From Actinomycetota bacterium (lineage in GTDB: Bacteria; Actinomycetota; AC-67), in the NCBI GenBank assembly GCA_041658565.1, contig JBAZZY010000036.1:1-25041 (forward strand): a DNA stretch of 25,041 nucleotides, written 5' to 3'. Positions 13,332 to 21,239 of this stretch are shown piece after piece (within the stretch, counting starts at the first letter, position 1; every line of letters begins with the position of its first letter). Position numbers and translations under genes: made by a program. Under the pieces are notes generated by a model that had not been told where the DNA came from, did not search any database, and saw nothing but the letters and a program-made list of their open reading frames with translations.

Positions 13332-14210
13332 ATGGCCTCTCCCTCTCGCTCCATGCACCCTCGCTGGCGTGGTCGCCATCCGGCGCTCCGCTGGCGTCTG
13401 CAGCATGTCGTCTTGCGCGCGCGCGGCGAGCGCGATGCGTACGACCTGCCGCATTCTCACTTCTGGTGCGACGCCGAAGACGGTGTTCGTTTGGCGGGAA
13501 CGAGGCTCGGCGATCACCCCGACACCGCGATCGTGTTGGTGCACGGATTCATGGGATACCGGACCAAGCGCCCTTGGCGCGTTCTCGCCGAGGGACTAGC
13601 TCGGCGCTACACGGTCTTCACGTTCGACCTGCGCGGGCACGGGCAGTCGGCGGGCGCATGTACCGGTGGTGAGCGCGAGATGCTCGACGTCAAGGCCGTG
13701 GTGGAACATGCGCGCGCGCGCGGTTTCCGCCGGGTCGTCACGGTCGGCGGGTCGCTCGGCGGAATTGCCGTGGTGCTCGAGGCGGGCAAGTATCGCGACG
13801 TCGACGGGGTGGTTGCGATCTCGACGCCGGCGCTGTGGGCGACCAGCGACACCAAAGCGGTGAAGCGCGCGATGTGGATCTTCACCAGTCGCTTCGGACG
13901 CTCGCTTGCGCGAAGGCTGATGGGGACGCGCATTCATCTTGACTGGGGAGATCCCGCGCCGCCGGCGGAAGCGGTGCGCAACATCGCGCCGATCCCGTTG
14001 TTGGTCGTGCACGGAGACAACGATCACTTCTTCCCTGCCGACGACGCGCGCATGTTGTTCGACAACGCCGGAGAACCCAAGCGTCTTCTGATCCTGCCCG
14101 AATTCGGCCACGCCGAGGATGGGTTCACATCGGTGTTTGCCGCGCGCTTGGCCGGCGACATCGAATCACTGCTCGATGCCGGAGCGTTGGTGCCGGCCGG
14201 AACCGCGTGA
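13332..14210 (+). CDS. Alpha/beta hydrolase
   Basis: The 292-residue product has the hydrolase fold: oxyanion HGFMG (71-75), DLRGHGQS (99-106), nucleophile elbow GGSLGG (Ser141), Asp in HGDNDHF (D229 or D231) and His260 in EFGHAEDG. An N-terminal extension of about 40 residues is basic and Trp-rich but is not a clear signal peptide. The substrate is unknown; the family includes lysophospholipases and carboxylesterases, fitting the lipid-related neighbours. No good ribosome binding site precedes the ATG; ATG 13353 is an alternative. Its stop overlaps the next start by 4 bp (GTGA), so translation is probably coupled. Confidence 0.8.
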   Translation: MASPSRSMHPRWRGRHPALRWRLQHVVLRARGERDAYDLPHSHFWCDAEDGVRLAGTRLGDHPDTAIVLVHGFMGYRTKRPWRVLAEGLARRYTVFTFDLRGHGQSAGACTGGEREMLDVKAVVEHARARGFRRVVTVGGSLGGIAVVLEAGKYRDVDGVVAISTPALWATSDTKAVKRAMWIFTSRFGRSLARRLMGTRIHLDWGDPAPPAEAVRNIAPIPLLVVHGDNDHFFPADDARMLFDNAGEPKRLLILPEFGHAEDGFTSVFAARLAGDIESLLDAGALVPAGTA

Positions 14211-14992
14211 GTCGCCGCCGGATGATCGCGAGCTTGGTGCTCGCGAGTGCGATGACCGGCGGATTGCTGCTTGGACGAATGGCGCTGCTGCTGGTGGTCA
14301 CCGCCATCGGGATTGCTGCCGGCGGGGAGTTGTTCCGCGTTGCGCGCGCGCGCGGAGCGCGGCCGATGGCGGCACTCGGTCTTGTAGGAATCGCGGGGCT
14401 GTTCGTCGTCGCGCATGTGCGTGGAGATGGCGCGCCGACGGTGCTGCCGGCCGCAGTGTCCGCGGTCTTGGCTGCGTCTTTTCTCCTGATGATGTTTCGG
14501 CGGGACCGGCGCGACGCGACGAAGGCGCTCGTCTACACGGTCTTTGTCGTGATCGTCGTCGGGTTGCCGGGCTCGTACGTACTCGCTCTGCGCGCGTCGG
14601 CCGATGGGTTCCGTCTGGTGCTTGGATTGGTTGCGATGGCCGTTGCTGCCGATGTGGTTCCGGTGGTGCTGCGCGCGGCGCGCGGCCGCGGCCGGCATTC
14701 GGCGGTTCACGACCCGGTGTGGCAGCGGTTGGTCGGCGCGCTGATGGGAACCATCAGCGTCGCGGCCGTCGCGGCGATCGCGATGGCGCCGCCGTTTACG
14801 TCCGCGCGCGCGCTCGTGCTGGCGTTTCTGGTCGCAGCCACCGCGACCGTTGCCGGTCCTGTTTTCGACATGATCGAAACCGACCTCGCGCCGGAGAACG
14901 GCCGCGGCGCAATCCGACTGCTTCCGCGCATCGACGCGGTGCTGGTGTCGGCTCCGATGTTCTTTTATGCCTTCCGAGTGATGGCTCGGTGA
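14207..14992 (+). CDS. CdsA-like multi-pass membrane protein lacking the catalytic signature
   Basis: The 261-residue product has about seven hydrophobic segments. Its C-terminal part (GPVFDMIETDLAPENGRG, 217-234, then LLPRIDAVLVSAPMFFYAF) aligns by eye with the end of phosphatidate cytidylyltransferases, where one expects a GD-x-x-x-S-x-x-K-R segment, a K-D pair and PGHGG-x-x-DR-x-D. Here the Lys/Arg pair, the HGG and the DR are absent, and the SPKKT motif is replaced by HDPVWQ around 168-173. It is therefore probably not an active CDP-diacylglycerol synthase, perhaps a lipid-binding or structural relative. It may also be an unrelated membrane protein with a chance match. Confidence 0.55.
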   Translation: MSRRRMIASLVLASAMTGGLLLGRMALLLVVTAIGIAAGGELFRVARARGARPMAALGLVGIAGLFVVAHVRGDGAPTVLPAAVSAVLAASFLLMMFRRDRRDATKALVYTVFVVIVVGLPGSYVLALRASADGFRLVLGLVAMAVAADVVPVVLRAARGRGRHSAVHDPVWQRLVGALMGTISVAAVAAIAMAPPFTSARALVLAFLVAATATVAGPVFDMIETDLAPENGRGAIRLLPRIDAVLVSAPMFFYAFRVMAR

Positions 14993-14993
14993 G

Positions 14994-15719
14994 GTGGGCC
15001 TGATTCCCGGTTCGCGATTGCTGCGCCGCTTCGTGGTATCGGGACTCGTTTTGGGCGCGTTGTTCACAGTGGTGAACGTGGGGGTTGAGCGCGTCGCCGA
15101 GGGCCGCATCGCTGCGTTTGCACAGCGCGAACTCAAGACCGACTCATTGCCCACTCTCGACGTCGGTGGGTTCCCGTTGGTGGTGAACGTCCTTCGCGGT
15201 CGTTTGCCGCGCGCCTCGCTCAACGTCGAGAACCTGACGCTCGACAAGATGCGGATTCGGCGGATCCACGTTGAGATGCGCGACCTGTACGTTCCAGGTG
15301 GGCTGGTCGGAGGACGCCCGTACACCGTGGTCGTCGGGCAGGGCAGCGTCGCGATTGCTATCGAGGACGATGCGATTAACGCGATGCTCAAGGAATCCGG
15401 CGAGGACGCGCGCGTGCGGATTCGCAGTTCCTCGGTTGCGCTGCGCGCGCGCATGCGAATCGGCGGGCGGATGCGGAGTCTGGTCGCAACCGGCGGGTTC
15501 GTCGTGCGCAGCGGTTTCTTGGTGTTTGCTCCTCGCAAGGTCACTCTCGACGGCAATCCGCCGCCGAAGTACTACGAGGAGCGGGTTCGCCGGGAGGCCA
15601 CGGTTCGCGTTGCGTTGCCGGACCTCCCTGAGGGCATCAAGTTGCAGGCTCCGGATCTTGCGGCGGGGTCGATGACCCTGAGCGCCGATTTGCGCAACGC
15701 CCGCCTGAAGTTGGGCTGA
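14994..15719 (+). CDS. DUF2993 (LmeA-like) lipid-binding protein
   Basis: The 241-residue product has a single N-terminal membrane anchor (about 12-30), then a domain of alternating strands in which the motifs LPTLDVGGFPLVVNVLRG, LTLDKMRIRRIHVEM and IAIEDDAINAML are typical of DUF2993. In mycobacteria the family member LmeA binds phospholipid and affects lipomannan maturation in the periplasm; a similar envelope role here is inferred. The GTG start lies 1 bp after the previous stop, and with the hydrolase and CdsA-like genes it likely forms one operon. A hairpin at 15724-15743 follows. Confidence 0.75.
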   Translation: MGLIPGSRLLRRFVVSGLVLGALFTVVNVGVERVAEGRIAAFAQRELKTDSLPTLDVGGFPLVVNVLRGRLPRASLNVENLTLDKMRIRRIHVEMRDLYVPGGLVGGRPYTVVVGQGSVAIAIEDDAINAMLKESGEDARVRIRSSSVALRARMRIGGRMRSLVATGGFVVRSGFLVFAPRKVTLDGNPPPKYYEERVRREATVRVALPDLPEGIKLQAPDLAAGSMTLSADLRNARLKLG

Positions 15720-15723
15720 CTTG

Positions 15724-15743
15724 CCGGACCCGTCGCGGTCCGG
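15724..15743. terminator. Hairpin downstream of the DUF2993 gene
   Basis: CCGGACC (15724-15730) and GGTCCGG (15737-15743) form perfect 7-bp arms with a 6-nt loop, 5 bp after the stop codon. There is no T-run, as is common in high-GC genomes. It separates the upstream operon from the next promoter. Confidence 0.5.
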
Positions 15744-15751
15744 AGAACCGG

Positions 15752-15780
15752 TTGACCCCTCCCTGTGGGTTTTATAAGGT
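15752..15780 (+). promoter_or_regulatory. Sigma-70-type promoter of the redox operon
   Basis: TTGACC (15752-15757) and TAAGGT (15775-15780) are spaced by 17 bp, a near-ideal housekeeping promoter. It lies about 30 bp before the regulator's ATG. Confidence 0.7.
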
Positions 15781-15795
15781 GTGAACGGTGTAAAC
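15778..15795 (+). promoter_or_regulatory. Tandem 9-bp repeat, candidate operator
   Basis: GGTGTGAAC (15778-15786) is followed directly by GGTGTAAAC (15787-15795). They overlap the -10 box and the expected transcription start, where a repressor would block transcription. The downstream regulator is the obvious candidate to bind it. Confidence 0.4.
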
Positions 15796-15811
15796 CTCGG
15801 GTGGGAGTCGT

Positions 15812-16516
15812 ATGAGTTCGACGGAAGTCAGTACGCAAGACGCGGCGGTCGCGCGCGCTCTGGCAACGCCTACGCGCGCCTCGATCTTGGACTATCTGCG
15901 CCTTGGCGGACCACGCGCGGTGCGCGAGGTGGCCGAGCAAGCCGGAATTCACGCCAACGTCGCGCGCGGGCACCTGGACGTGTTGGTCGCGGCAGGTTTG
16001 GCGCATACGTCTTGGCGGCGACATGCCGCCGGCGGTCGTCCGGCGAAGGTATACGAGGCCGCGCCCGTTCACGTTGAGGAGGGCCCGGCGCTGGTGAGCG
16101 AGATGCTGGCTGTGCTGATCGAAACCGCGGCGCCGGCACCGGGAGTCAGCCGATCGATCGCGGTGAAGACCGGCGAGCGACTGGCCCGCCGTGTGCGCAT
16201 GACGGAGGCGGAGCTGACCTTCGAGCAGCAGGTCGAGTTCATGGTGCGCGCGCTGGCGGCCGTGTCCGGCGGCGTGCGGATTCTCGACAAGGGCGATGAC
16301 TGGGTTGAGGTCGAGGATTTCGACTGCCCCTTCAAGGGGATCGCGGTGTCCCACCCGGAGCTTGCGTGCTCGTTGGACAAGGCGTTGAAGGAAGGAATCA
16401 TGAATGGGCTGGGCGCGGACGTGTTCGTCGAGCAAGTGACCTCGATTGCCTGGGGCGACCCAACTTGTCGCGAAGTCGTGCGCTGGCGTCCGCTGTCGGG
16501 AGGAGAAGAGGCATGA
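15812..16516 (+). CDS. Winged-helix regulator with three conserved-looking cysteines (COG2345 type)
   Basis: The 234-residue product has an N-terminal winged helix (about 12-82: ALATPTRASILDYL, VAEQAGIHANVARGHLDVLV, GRPAKVYE) like ArsR/SufR regulators. The C-terminal domain has C172 (DCPF), C186 (ELACSLDKAL) and C219 (GDPTCREV), the arrangement of COG2345 proteins such as SufR, which bind an iron-sulfur cluster. A cluster-sensing or redox-sensing repressor is likely. It is the first gene of an operon with DUF4395 and thioredoxin genes and probably controls the promoter at 15752-15780. The stop overlaps the next start by 4 bp (ATGA). Confidence 0.8.
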   Translation: MSSTEVSTQDAAVARALATPTRASILDYLRLGGPRAVREVAEQAGIHANVARGHLDVLVAAGLAHTSWRRHAAGGRPAKVYEAAPVHVEEGPALVSEMLAVLIETAAPAPGVSRSIAVKTGERLARRVRMTEAELTFEQQVEFMVRALAAVSGGVRILDKGDDWVEVEDFDCPFKGIAVSHPELACSLDKALKEGIMNGLGADVFVEQVTSIAWGDPTCREVVRWRPLSGGEEA

Positions 16517-16947
16517 GCGCACCTCGGATGGTGGATAGCAACGCGGTACGCGGGGGCGCGGCGGTGTCGGTCGTCATTCTGCTCGGTGGGTTTGTGCTTG
16601 GGTGGCGCGGCGTAGTCCCAGCGATTGGAGTTGCGCTCGGGATCGGGTCGGCGTTCGGGCTGCGGTACTCGCCTCTTGGAGCGACGTATCGCTTGATCAA
16701 GAAGACCTTGCGGCTGAGTATTGCGGTGAAGCCCGAAGAGGAGCCGCCGCCGCGTTTCGCGCAGACGCTCGGGTTCGCGTTCCTCGCGCTGGCGAGCGCG
16801 GGCTTCTGGGTCTTCAACTCGGACGTGCTCGGATGGACACTTGGGCTAATGGTGGCCGGACTCCAAACGCTGCTCGCGGTTAGCGGGATCTGCGTGGGCT
16901 GCGAGATGTACTTGTTCACCAAGCGGTTGGCATCGAAGGGGGCCTGA
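16513..16947 (+). CDS. DUF4395 membrane protein with CxxC
   Basis: The 144-residue product has about four hydrophobic segments and the DUF4395 signature: RYSPLG early, RFAQTLGFAF (81-90), and SGICVGCEMYLF (124-135) at the end, with Cys127 and Cys130 in a CxxC. The paired cysteines at a membrane face suggest exchange of disulfides with the adjacent thioredoxin, an inference from gene order and cysteine pattern. The ATG at 16513 overlaps the preceding stop and has AGGAGAAGAGG upstream; an in-frame upstream start at 16366 lies within the regulator gene and is rejected. Confidence 0.8.
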   Translation: MSAPRMVDSNAVRGGAAVSVVILLGGFVLGWRGVVPAIGVALGIGSAFGLRYSPLGATYRLIKKTLRLSIAVKPEEEPPPRFAQTLGFAFLALASAGFWVFNSDVLGWTLGLMVAGLQTLLAVSGICVGCEMYLFTKRLASKGA

Positions 16948-17415
16948 GTGCTCGTTCGCTTGCTCGTGGTGTTGGGTGTTCTTGCGCTCAGCGCTGGGTT
17001 CACGTGGTGGTGGCGGCTGCGTGAAGGCCGCTTCACCCAGGCGAGTGGACGGTTCGAGCGCACGGACCTTGGGCTGGACCGGCGCGCGCGGCCTTCGGCG
17101 ATGCTGGTGGAGTTCTTCGGAGAGCACTGCGCGCCCTGCAAGACCGTTCAGGCTCGAATCGAGAAGCTGGCGGGCGAGATCCCCGATGTGTCGATCGCCT
17201 CGATCGACGCCGGCGCGCGCCTGGACTTGTCCGATCGCTACGAGGTCAGGCGCGTACCGACGCTGTTCGTGACGGACTCGGACCTGAAGATCGTGTGGCG
17301 CGCGTCGGGAGTCCCAAGCGAAGACGCGATCCGAGCGGCGCTGCTCGGTCCGGACTGGGCCGGCCGGCCGCATCCGGATCTGCCCGTCGCCGCGAAGCCC
17401 TCCGGCGCTGAGTGA
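16948..17415 (+). CDS. Membrane-anchored thioredoxin
   Basis: The 155-residue product has an N-terminal membrane anchor (about 4-22) and a thioredoxin domain with active-site C61-A-P-C64 in FFGEHCAPCK and the cis-proline in RRVPTLFV (around 97-98). The usual WCGPC is HCAPC here, which should shift its redox potential. Its orientation, with the domain outside the membrane, is inferred from the short basic loop after the anchor. It starts at a GTG directly after the DUF4395 stop, so the two are co-translated, and is the third gene of the redox operon. Confidence 0.85.
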   Translation: MLVRLLVVLGVLALSAGFTWWWRLREGRFTQASGRFERTDLGLDRRARPSAMLVEFFGEHCAPCKTVQARIEKLAGEIPDVSIASIDAGARLDLSDRYEVRRVPTLFVTDSDLKIVWRASGVPSEDAIRAALLGPDWAGRPHPDLPVAAKPSGAE

Positions 17416-17421
17416 TAACCT
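17416..17421 (+). promoter_or_regulatory. -10 box, possible leaderless promoter
   Basis: TAACCT fits TANNNT and ends 7 bp before the GTG at 17429. No clear -35 is present. Confidence 0.3.
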
Positions 17422-17428
17422 GCCGGGC

Positions 17429-17617
17429 GTGAACCTATTCAGCATTCTTGCGAACACAGCAGAGAGTTCCATGGGCGCCCTGGAGTTGTCGTTCATCACG
17501 GCGCTGGTGATCGGTCTTGGGGGCGCCGGGCTTTTCGGGCTTGCGGTAGTTGCCCGCCTGGCCGATCCCGCGGGCGCGCGTTCGCTGCTGCGTCGCTTGT
17601 CGAAGAAGAGTCGCTGA
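17429..17617 (+). CDS. Small single-pass membrane protein
   Basis: The 62-residue product has one hydrophobic segment (about 18-44, ELSFITALVIGLGGAGLFGL) and a basic C-terminal tail (RSLLRRLSKKSR). It fits closely between the thioredoxin gene and a hydrolase gene on the same strand. Its size, single membrane segment and basic tail are protein-like, but the family is unknown. Confidence 0.55.
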   Translation: MNLFSILANTAESSMGALELSFITALVIGLGGAGLFGLAVVARLADPAGARSLLRRLSKKSR

Positions 17618-17627
17618 TCCGGCCTCG

Positions 17628-18503
17628 ATGATCCATCACGACGCCGACATCGGCGGCGCGCGGATCCACTGGGTCGAAGACGGCGTTGGAGACGTGCCGT
17701 TCGTGCTGCTGCACGGATGGGGTTCGAGCATCGTCAAGTGGGCCGACGTGATTCCGATGCTGGCAACCCATCGTCGCACGATCGCGCTTGATCTCCCGGG
17801 ATTCGGTACCTCGGGGATTCCCGGTGGGTCGTATTCGCCGGGCTGGCTCGCCGGATCCGTGCGAGCGTTCATGGATGCCATCGGCGTTGATCGCGCGATC
17901 GTGGTCGGCAACTCCCTTGGTGGACTCGTCGCGACATACCTGGCGTCGGCGTGGCCGGAGCGTTGCGCCGGCCTTGTGTTGGCCGCGCCGGCGTTTCCGG
18001 CCGTGGGGCCGCCTCCGTCGGGGCGCGCGCTCGCAGCTGTGGTCGCGCCGGCGATTCCCGGGATCGGCGATGTGCTCTACCGCGCGCACATGCGTCGGCG
18101 CGCCCCGGAGGTGTTGGTGGCCGAGAGCCTCGCGCGCAACTGCGCCGATCCTTCGCGCGTGCGGGCGTCCACGGTGCGCGCGCTTGAGGAGGAGGTTCGC
18201 GCGCGCAAGGAGCGTCCTGAGCACGTCCGGCCGCTGCTTCGCGCGAGCCGGCGCATGATGTGGGCACTTAGCGCGCGCCGTGAGCGAACCTGGGCGATCG
18301 CGCGCGCCCTACGGACGCCGACCCTGGTGCTTTGGGGGCGGCAGGATGCGTTGCTGTCCGTGGATATCGGATACCGAGCGGTCGAGGAGATCCCCGGCGC
18401 GCAACTCGTGGTACTCGACGACTGCGGTCACAACCCGCAAATCGAGCGACCCGAGGAGTTCTCGGCCGCGGTGCTGACGTTCGCGCGCTCGCTGGGCGTG
18501 TAG
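17628..18503 (+). CDS. Alpha/beta hydrolase
   Basis: The 291-residue product has LLHGWGSS (27-34, oxyanion), DLPGFGTS (55-62), nucleophile elbow GNSLGG (Ser96), Asp in LWGRQDALL and His in DDCGHNPQIERPEEF. The lid region (about 130-220) is rich in Arg and Ala. It resembles esterases and meta-cleavage-type hydrolases; substrate unknown. ATG 17628 is used; the frame extends upstream to GTG 17550 inside the preceding small gene, which is less likely. It converges with the next gene with only 13 bp between the two stops. Confidence 0.85.
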   Translation: MIHHDADIGGARIHWVEDGVGDVPFVLLHGWGSSIVKWADVIPMLATHRRTIALDLPGFGTSGIPGGSYSPGWLAGSVRAFMDAIGVDRAIVVGNSLGGLVATYLASAWPERCAGLVLAAPAFPAVGPPPSGRALAAVVAPAIPGIGDVLYRAHMRRRAPEVLVAESLARNCADPSRVRASTVRALEEEVRARKERPEHVRPLLRASRRMMWALSARRERTWAIARALRTPTLVLWGRQDALLSVDIGYRAVEEIPGAQLVVLDDCGHNPQIERPEEFSAAVLTFARSLGV

Positions 18504-18516
18504 CCGGCCGCTGCGC

Positions 18517-19305
18517 TTAGTGCCGGTCGAGAAACTCCAGCACTGAACGATTGAAGACGTCCATCTCTTCGACGTTGAACGCGTGTCCGGTTTCAGTCAC
18601 GACAAGTTCGGCTTTCGGGATCGCGGCGGCGAGTTGTTCGCACAACTCCGGCGGAACGAGGGTGTCGCGGCGACCCGTGAGCACGCGAGTTGGAACCTGC
18701 AGCGATCCCAAGTGTTCGGATACATCGTGTTGCAGCAGCGCATCGAGTTGGGCGAGGAATGCGTTTTCGGGGACGGGGAATTGCAGGAACAAAGCCTCAA
18801 CCGCGTCGGCCGATTCCGCGTTGTTGATCAGGAACCCGGGCGTGAACAGCCACAGCATCAGCGAGCGCACCAAGGCTTCGCGGCCCAGAGTGCGCAGTAT
18901 CCCTCGCCCGAGTTCGGCAATGCGCTCCGTGTATGGGTTCTTCGCGCACCAGGTCGCCGCGAGGATCAGTGTTCGGACGCGCTCGGGCGCGCGCAGGGCA
19001 ACGTGCTGCGCGATCGCGCCGCCCATCGAGATGCCGAGGACGTGCGCGCGCCCGATGCCGAGGTGATCCAGCAGCGCGATCGCATCATCGGCCATCATGC
19101 CCATCGAGACCCGGCCGTCGGGAAGCGACGAGCCGCCGACGCCGCGGTTGTCGAACGTGATGCAGCGGTAACGCTTGGCGAAAACCGCAGTCTGCAGCAT
19201 CCACATGCGCGAGTCGGCGCCGAATCCCATGATCATCAGCAGCGGCTCGCCCTCACCGGTCACGTCGTAGGCGATGTCTGCGTTTCCGGAGCGAAACGTC
19301 GGCAC
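18517..19305 (-). CDS. Alpha/beta hydrolase (3-oxoadipate enol-lactonase-like)
   Basis: The 262-residue product has MGFGADSRMW (26-35), FDNRGVGGS (51-59), nucleophile elbow GISMGG (Ser93), Asp in GRRDTLVPPE and His in ETGHAFNVEEMDVFN. This pattern is typical of the PcaD-like and haloperoxidase-like branch, though the substrate is open. The GTG at 19305 is chosen because AAGGGAGG ends 4 bp before it; a longer frame to 19380 would run through a strong hairpin. TAGAGT on the minus strand (19329-19334) is a possible -10. Confidence 0.85.
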   Translation of the reverse strand: MPTFRSGNADIAYDVTGEGEPLLMIMGFGADSRMWMLQTAVFAKRYRCITFDNRGVGGSSLPDGRVSMGMMADDAIALLDHLGIGRAHVLGISMGGAIAQHVALRAPERVRTLILAATWCAKNPYTERIAELGRGILRTLGREALVRSLMLWLFTPGFLINNAESADAVEALFLQFPVPENAFLAQLDALLQHDVSEHLGSLQVPTRVLTGRRDTLVPPELCEQLAAAIPKAELVVTETGHAFNVEEMDVFNRSVLEFLDRH

Positions 19306-19348
19306 GAAACCTCCCTTCTTGCCGGCCGACTCTATCGCGCGCAGGGGG

Positions 19349-19378
19349 GAGGGCGGCGGCCTGGCGGCCGCCGCCCTC
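19349..19378 (-). terminator. Strong GC hairpin after the M23-like gene
   Basis: Perfect 13-bp arms at 19349-19361 and 19366-19378 are joined by a 4-nt loop. On the minus strand this lies 24 bp past the stop of the M23-like gene and before the hydrolase promoter. After the second arm the minus strand continues with CCCCCTG, without a T-run. Confidence 0.65.
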
Positions 19379-19402
19379 ACATGGGACGGGTTGTGCTGTG
19401 CC

Positions 19403-20476
19403 TCAGTCGCAGAACGAGTAGGTCGCCCGCAGCACCCCGTCTTGGTAGACGGACTCCTTGCACGTGCTGGGGTAGAACAGGATGTAGCCGGACTCGAAGT
19501 TCTGACGCTGCGTCGAACTCGTTCCGACGTCGTAGCGGTTGCTGGTCGGGTAGCCGATCCAATAGACCCAGTCGTGCCCGGCGTACTGCTCGGTGTAGGC
19601 GGCGAGCGTGGCGGTTAAGAGCAAGTAGGCCGTGCTTTCGCCCGACTGCTGCATGATGGCTCGGGGGGAGTCGTAGGAACCGTAGGAGTACGTCTGTACG
19701 CTGCCTCCGGTTCCGGTCTTCGGGTAGCAGCTGTAACGCCACCACGTGCCGTGGAGCGAGTCCTCTCGGCACGGCGACCACGCCTCGCCCACGTCGGCCG
19801 TGATTCCAACGCCGTAGTAGCCTCCGCCGCTCTTGTAGACGCCCCAGTAGAGCGAAGCTGCCTTATCGGCGGAGGAGTAGCCCACGCCGGCGTTGTCGCT
19901 GGTGTAGGACGTGCGTTCGAGGGGGTCCGACGAGGTTCCGTGCCCCGAGATCGGCGTGAGTGGAAGCGCGTCGGAGGAGAAGGACGTTCCGCTTTGTCGC
20001 TGGAAGTGGAGGTGTGGCGAATAGGAGCTGGACCCGCTTTTGCCGCTGACCGCCAGGGGCTGGCCCGCGACGATCGTTCCGCTTGTGGAGATGACCGAGT
20101 CCAAGTGCTCGTACACGATGTACGTGCTGTCGGGCTGCTTGATTCGCAGGTACAGGCCGGCCGGTCCTGAGCTGGCAACGTAGGTGTCCACGACACCGGG
20201 CGAGACCGAGTAAACGGTTTCGTAGTCCATGTCCGGTACGTCGATGGCTTTCCAAGCCGAACTGCTCTCCCTGCCCGAGCAATGCGGACACTCTCCGGGC
20301 AATGTGCCGAGTGTGCGGCTGGTTCCGGCCTTCCAGGGGAACTTGCGGTATGCGCCGGTCCACTGGTTGTGGGCTTCCGCGGGAACCGCGGCCCACATCG
20401 AGGCCAGCACGATTCCTGCGACGAGTGCGGCCCGCGCGCGCCTTAGAACGGAACGATGTTCTTTGCGATCAGCCAT
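19403..20476 (-). CDS. Secreted M23-fold (LytM-like) protein, probably without zinc peptidase activity
   Basis: The 357-residue product has a signal peptide (about 1-35, ending PAEA). The M23 region (70-160) keeps AIDVPDMDYETVYS, VYEHLD (H124) and SPHLHFQ (H155 and H157), but the first motif HxGxD reads W75-K-A-I-D79, so one zinc ligand is replaced by Trp. Such proteins (compare EnvC, NlpD) often activate amidases rather than cut peptidoglycan. The C-terminal part (about 300-345, IGYPTSNRYDVG, NFESGYILF) resembles an LGFP repeat, which binds the cell wall in actinobacteria. Its start lies 34 bp inside the preceding gene, so the two are co-translated. Confidence 0.75.
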   Translation of the reverse strand: MADRKEHRSVLRRARAALVAGIVLASMWAAVPAEAHNQWTGAYRKFPWKAGTSRTLGTLPGECPHCSGRESSSAWKAIDVPDMDYETVYSVSPGVVDTYVASSGPAGLYLRIKQPDSTYIVYEHLDSVISTSGTIVAGQPLAVSGKSGSSSYSPHLHFQRQSGTSFSSDALPLTPISGHGTSSDPLERTSYTSDNAGVGYSSADKAASLYWGVYKSGGGYYGVGITADVGEAWSPCREDSLHGTWWRYSCYPKTGTGGSVQTYSYGSYDSPRAIMQQSGESTAYLLLTATLAAYTEQYAGHDWVYWIGYPTSNRYDVGTSSTQRQNFESGYILFYPSTCKESVYQDGVLRATYSFCD

Positions 20477-21171
20477 TCCAGATCAGCCTCCTTGTTGAAC
20501 TCCGAGACCGATGCGCGGACGATCACAAGGAGTGCCGAGCCGGTGAGGTCCGGCAGCGGGGCGTCCAAGGTGGGCGTCTGCAGCAGGGGAACGACGATCT
20601 TCAGAACGTGAATGTCGCCTGAGTCGGCGGGTTGCCCGAGCGAGTCGAGGAATTCCTCACAGGAGCGGATGGTGCGGTTGGCCAGGCGCAGCTGGGTGGT
20701 CGGCGAACAGCCGTCCAAGGTTGCCCCGGGCTGGAGCAGGTTCAACTCGACGTCGGTGACGCCGCGCTCGAGGACTGCGTCGGAGGCGCTCTGCCCGACC
20801 TTCCACGGGAACCCCTCGGGACTGAGCATGCGCAGGCTGCCGAGCCGCTTGCTTTCGATGGTTGACTGGGGTGCAGCCGTGGTGAAGTCGGTGAAGCCCC
20901 ATCCGGCCGGGTAGCACAGACCGTAGTGCATGGCGGGGTTATCGAAGTACCCCCATCCGCTCGGGCAGGTGCGTCCCGCCGGTGCGGTCGCCAAGGCCGA
21001 GACCGTGTAGCCGGCCGTCGGGGTCGAATCGTCGGGGCCGGCCACTTTGGCGCCCTCGGGGATCGCCTTCGGCCCGGGCTTGCCGTCGCCGACGTCGGAC
21101 ATTGCGCCGAGCGTGCGGATACCCAGGATGGCGGCGATCGCGCACATAAGCGCAACAACGCGAAGCTTCAT
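20443..21171 (-). CDS. Exported protein, unknown function
   Basis: The 242-residue product has an N-terminal hydrophobic segment (MKLRVVALMCAIAAILGI), then a Pro/Gly-rich stretch and a domain with several cysteines (CPSGWGYFDNPAMHYGLCYPAGW, DGCSPTTQ, RSCEEF) likely to form disulfides outside the cell. ATG 21171 is used because GGAAGG lies 6 bp upstream; an in-frame ATG at 21231 would add an uncharged leader without support. It overlaps the M23-like gene by 34 bp, and the two are probably one operon acting at the cell surface. No family is recognised. Confidence 0.65.
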   Translation of the reverse strand: MKLRVVALMCAIAAILGIRTLGAMSDVGDGKPGPKAIPEGAKVAGPDDSTPTAGYTVSALATAPAGRTCPSGWGYFDNPAMHYGLCYPAGWGFTDFTTAAPQSTIESKRLGSLRMLSPEGFPWKVGQSASDAVLERGVTDVELNLLQPGATLDGCSPTTQLRLANRTIRSCEEFLDSLGQPADSGDIHVLKIVVPLLQTPTLDAPLPDLTGSALLVIVRASVSEFNKEADLEWLIAKNIVPF

Positions 21172-21223
21172 CTTGAGCCTTCCTGATCGGAGCCGATACT
21201 GCTCATTCTTTCGTCCTCCTATC

Positions 21224-21239
21224 TCCGGCAAGAGCCGGA
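21224..21239. repeat. Inverted repeat in the divergent intergenic region
   Basis: TCCGGC (21224-21229) and GCCGGA (21234-21239) flank AAGA. It lies in the 242-bp gap (21172-21413) between divergent genes. A -10-like TAGGCT occurs at 21368-21373, 40 bp before the tricorn gene. The rest of the gap shows no gene. Confidence 0.3.
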
